7,948 nt of DNA from Rhodospirillales bacterium (GTDB lineage Bacteria; Pseudomonadota; Alphaproteobacteria; Rhodospirillales; JABHCV01). The stretch lies in the NCBI GenBank assembly GCA_016776705.1, contig JADHSW010000142.1, forward strand, positions 1 through 7,948, written 5' to 3'. Under the pieces are notes generated by a model. That model did no database searches, was not told where the DNA came from, and worked only from the letters and a program-made list of their open reading frames with translations. Numbering within the stretch: position 1 is the first letter of the stretch; each line of letters starts with the position of its first letter. Below are positions 5,814 to 7,948 of the stretch, in pieces. Both the position numbers and the translations under genes were made by a program.

Positions 5814-6809
5814 ATGGCGACGGCCACCCGCTTGTCGCTCACCATCCTGTTGATTTCCACGCTGATGGGCGCCTGCGCAACGCCCCGCATTCAACCTTCA
5901 GGCAACGAAACGGTAACGCCAATGCTGCACGACGATCACTTTATCGCCGAGGATACTTCACGCCTGCCAGTGCGTGTATGGAAGCCGGAAGCGACCAGGC
6001 CCAAAGCCGTCCTTATCGCCCTGCACGGGTTTAATGATTACAGTAACTTTTTTAGCGAAACTGGCGACTTTCTCGCCCGCCGCGATGTGGTCACATACGC
6101 CTATGACCAACGCGGATTCGGCGAAGCGCCTGAGCCAGGTTTGTGGCATGGCATTCCCGCCATGAGCAAAGACCTGAGGACTTTCACCGCCCTGATCAGA
6201 AACCGCCATCCCGATACGCCTCTGTATCTTTTTGGCGAAAGCATGGGGGGCGCCGTCATCATGGTGACGGTCAGCGAAGCCAGGACACATGGCCTTGCGC
6301 TGGACGTTGACGGCGTCATCCTGTCTGCACCCGCCGTTTGGGGACGAAAAACCATGCCCTGGTATCAAACCCTGGCTTTATGGATTTCCGCGCATACGTT
6401 TCCTGGCGTCAAGTTGACGGGCAAGGGGCTTAAGATCATGGCGTCCGACAATATTGAAATGCTGCGCGCCCTTGGCAGGGACCCGTTGATAATCAAGGCG
6501 ACCCGAATTGACGCCATGTATGGCTTGACCAACCTGATGGATTCGGCGCTGAATTCTGCCACAAACCTGGAGTTGCCATTGTTGATGCTGTACGGCAAAA
6601 AGGATGAGGTCATTCCGAAAGAGCCCACAAATCTGATGCTTTCCAGATTACCCGATGCGGCAAAGTCGGCACGAAGAGTCATTTTCTACGATAACGGCTA
6701 TCACATGTTGACACGCGACTTGCAGGCTGAAACCGTCTGGCGCGATATCGCCCAGTGGATCACGACCCGCAACAGCACCCCAACTCGCCAGTCTGCAACG
6801 GGAAACTAG
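5814..6809 (+). CDS. Alpha/beta hydrolase, monoacylglycerol-lipase type, predicted lipoprotein
   Basis: This 331-aa serine hydrolase belongs to the Hydrolase_4 (lysophospholipase/monoglyceride lipase) group. The nucleophile is S143 in GESMG (141-145). The likely acid is D264 in YGKKDEV, and the likely base is H297 in DNGYHML. The oxyanion region is ALHGFNDYS (69-77), followed by YDQRGFGEAP (97-106), a hallmark of this group. The N-terminus has a positive residue, a hydrophobic stretch (about 7-17) and a lipobox-like LMGAC with the cysteine at 21, so it is probably a lipoprotein anchored in the envelope. M at the -3 position makes the lipobox slightly atypical. The gene begins 2 bp after the ABC ATPase stop, so the two are almost certainly translated from one message. 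The expected substrate is a monoacylglycerol or lysophospholipid, but the sequence does not fix it. Confidence 0.88.
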   Translation: MATATRLSLTILLISTLMGACATPRIQPSGNETVTPMLHDDHFIAEDTSRLPVRVWKPEATRPKAVLIALHGFNDYSNFFSETGDFLARRDVVTYAYDQRGFGEAPEPGLWHGIPAMSKDLRTFTALIRNRHPDTPLYLFGESMGGAVIMVTVSEARTHGLALDVDGVILSAPAVWGRKTMPWYQTLALWISAHTFPGVKLTGKGLKIMASDNIEMLRALGRDPLIIKATRIDAMYGLTNLMDSALNSATNLELPLLMLYGKKDEVIPKEPTNLMLSRLPDAAKSARRVIFYDNGYHMLTRDLQAETVWRDIAQWITTRNSTPTRQSATGN

Positions 6810-6938
6810 TCGGCGCGAGGAAACCACCTGTTATCGTGGGTTGAATTATCCTGAGACTGCCGCTTCCTGTTTTCCTTATTGCTGTTTAGAATACTTCTGT
6901 GCTCTTTATCTGTTTTCTATAAAGGCCATTTACGCTTG

Positions 6939-7948
6939 ATGACGGACTTCAAACGCGATCAGTATCAAATACTTTTCGAGCATTCGGCTGACGCCATGCT
7001 GATCATTGATCACGAAAAGTTTGTCGATTGTAACGAAGCGGTCCTGAAAATGCTGGGCTACACAGACCGGGATGCAATGCTCTCGACCCACCCTTCGCAA
7101 CTATCCCCCGAATTTCAACCTGATGGACAGCCTTCGTTCGATAAGGCGAATGAGATGATTTCCAACGCCATTCTGACCGGCAGTCACAGTTTTAAATGGA
7201 TTCATACCCGCGCCAATGGGGAAAATTTCCCGGTTGAAGTCTTGTTAACGGCCATTCCCTTTCAGGGTCGTAAACTGGTGCATGTTGTGTGGCGCGATAT
7301 TTCCGAACGTGTTCGCATGGAAGAAGAACTGGAACGTCATCGCGATCATCTTCAGCAACTGGTCGACGAGCAAACCCGCGATTTGATTGAAGCCCGCGAC
7401 GCTGCCGAAGCCGCCAGCAGGGTTAAGTCGTTGTTCCTAGGCACCATGAGCCACGAATTGCGCACACCCTTAAACGCAATCATCGGATTTACAGACGCGA
7501 TGAAGACTAAAATTTTTGGGCCCATCAATAATCCCCAATACGAAAATTATATTGAACTCATCAACGATTCTGGTGCCCATCTGTTACATCTCATCAACGA
7601 CATCCTTGATGTTTCCGCCATCGAAGCCGGTGAACTCGCCGTCGACGAAGAAGCCGTTAATATTGAAGGTATCGTTTCGGAATGTCAGGCGCTGGTCCAG
7701 CAAAGAGCCATAAGCGCTGAAATTTGTATTTTTACAAAAGTCCCAAATTCCCTTCCGCCACTCTTTATTGATGAAAGACGAATCAAGCAAATCATCCTTA
7801 ACCTGCTGACCAATGCCATCAAATTCACGGACACGGGTGGTCATGTTCATATTGATTGTTCATTGAGCGCCCAGGGAGAATTGATAATCTGCGTAATAGA
7901 CAATGGCATTGGCATGAATGAAGAAGGTATCGAAACCGCGCTTACCCA
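6939..7948 (+). CDS. PAS-domain sensor histidine kinase, 3' end cut by window edge
   Basis: An open frame of 336 codons runs off the right edge with no stop. Residues about 8-124 form a PAS sensor domain, opening YQILFEHSADAMLIID and closing with VVWRDISER. A helical linker (about 125-160, rich in Glu, Arg and Ala) leads to the dimerisation and phosphotransfer helix with H172 in SHELRTPLNAI. The ATPase domain shows the N box around N292 (LLTNAIKF) and the G1 box DNGIGM (321-326). The F and G2 boxes, and any receiver domain, lie beyond the edge. There is no membrane segment, so it probably senses a cytoplasmic signal. No residue typical of a haem or flavin PAS pocket is obvious. ATG 6939 is chosen, but the nearest purine site, AAAGG (6921-6925), is 13 bases away. 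The in-frame TTG 6936 is an alternative. Its output partner is not visible. Confidence 0.92.
   Translation, partial: MTDFKRDQYQILFEHSADAMLIIDHEKFVDCNEAVLKMLGYTDRDAMLSTHPSQLSPEFQPDGQPSFDKANEMISNAILTGSHSFKWIHTRANGENFPVEVLLTAIPFQGRKLVHVVWRDISERVRMEEELERHRDHLQQLVDEQTRDLIEARDAAEAASRVKSLFLGTMSHELRTPLNAIIGFTDAMKTKIFGPINNPQYENYIELINDSGAHLLHLINDILDVSAIEAGELAVDEEAVNIEGIVSECQALVQQRAISAEICIFTKVPNSLPPLFIDERRIKQIILNLLTNAIKFTDTGGHVHIDCSLSAQGELIICVIDNGIGMNEEGIETALT

Noticed and set aside
6820..6844. A hairpin (CCAC/GTGG with flanking A-T pairs) after the hydrolase stop
   Set aside because: The stem has a mismatch and no T-run follows, so it is not a convincing terminator.
7584..7850. An 88-codon minus-strand open frame inside the sensor kinase
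   Set aside because: The plus-strand frame carries the kinase N-box region and is certain; this is an antisense shadow.

Overview
The window looks like ordinary chromosome from an alphaproteobacterium, probably a Rhodospirillales-like lineage. This is an inference from the gene content: an msrP-msrQ pair, a proofreading-competent PolA beside a tiny CHCC zinc-finger protein of the NDUFS6 type, and the moderately GC-rich coding style. There is no transposase, phage gene, CRISPR array, tRNA or rRNA. Every recognisable gene is intact except the two cut by the window edges.

Layout. (1) 1-826, plus strand: the 3' end of msrP followed by msrQ. Together they form the periplasmic methionine-sulfoxide repair system, a molybdoenzyme and its haem membrane electron donor. 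(2) 827-1342: about 515 bp without a convincing protein gene. It holds a near-consensus sigma-70 promoter at 958-986 with an inverted repeat overlapping its -35 box. Downstream come nested hairpins and a possible intrinsic terminator ending in a T-run at 1210-1214. I read this as a candidate small RNA of about 220 nt, and it is the most interesting item in the window. (3) 1343-4718, minus strand: a likely operon read right to left. It consists of a 59-aa CHCC zinc-finger protein, polA (DNA polymerase I, 930 aa, all three activities preserved) and a 118-aa protein of unknown function built from two copies of a roughly 45-residue unit. (4) 4719-4848: a short divergent promoter region. (5) 4849-6809, plus strand: an ABC-2-type transporter ATPase, 2 bp upstream of a predicted lipoprotein alpha/beta hydrolase of the monoacylglycerol-lipase type. 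No permease gene accompanies the ATPase. (6) 6939 to the end, plus strand: a soluble PAS-domain sensor histidine kinase, cut off after its G1 box.

The blocks are functionally separate: oxidative-damage repair of envelope proteins, DNA replication and repair, a putative lipid or envelope transport/hydrolysis pair, and two-component signalling. The RNA candidate, its overlapping inverted repeat, the duplicated 118-aa protein and the orphan ATPase-hydrolase pair deserve a second look. All RNA folding here was done by eye.
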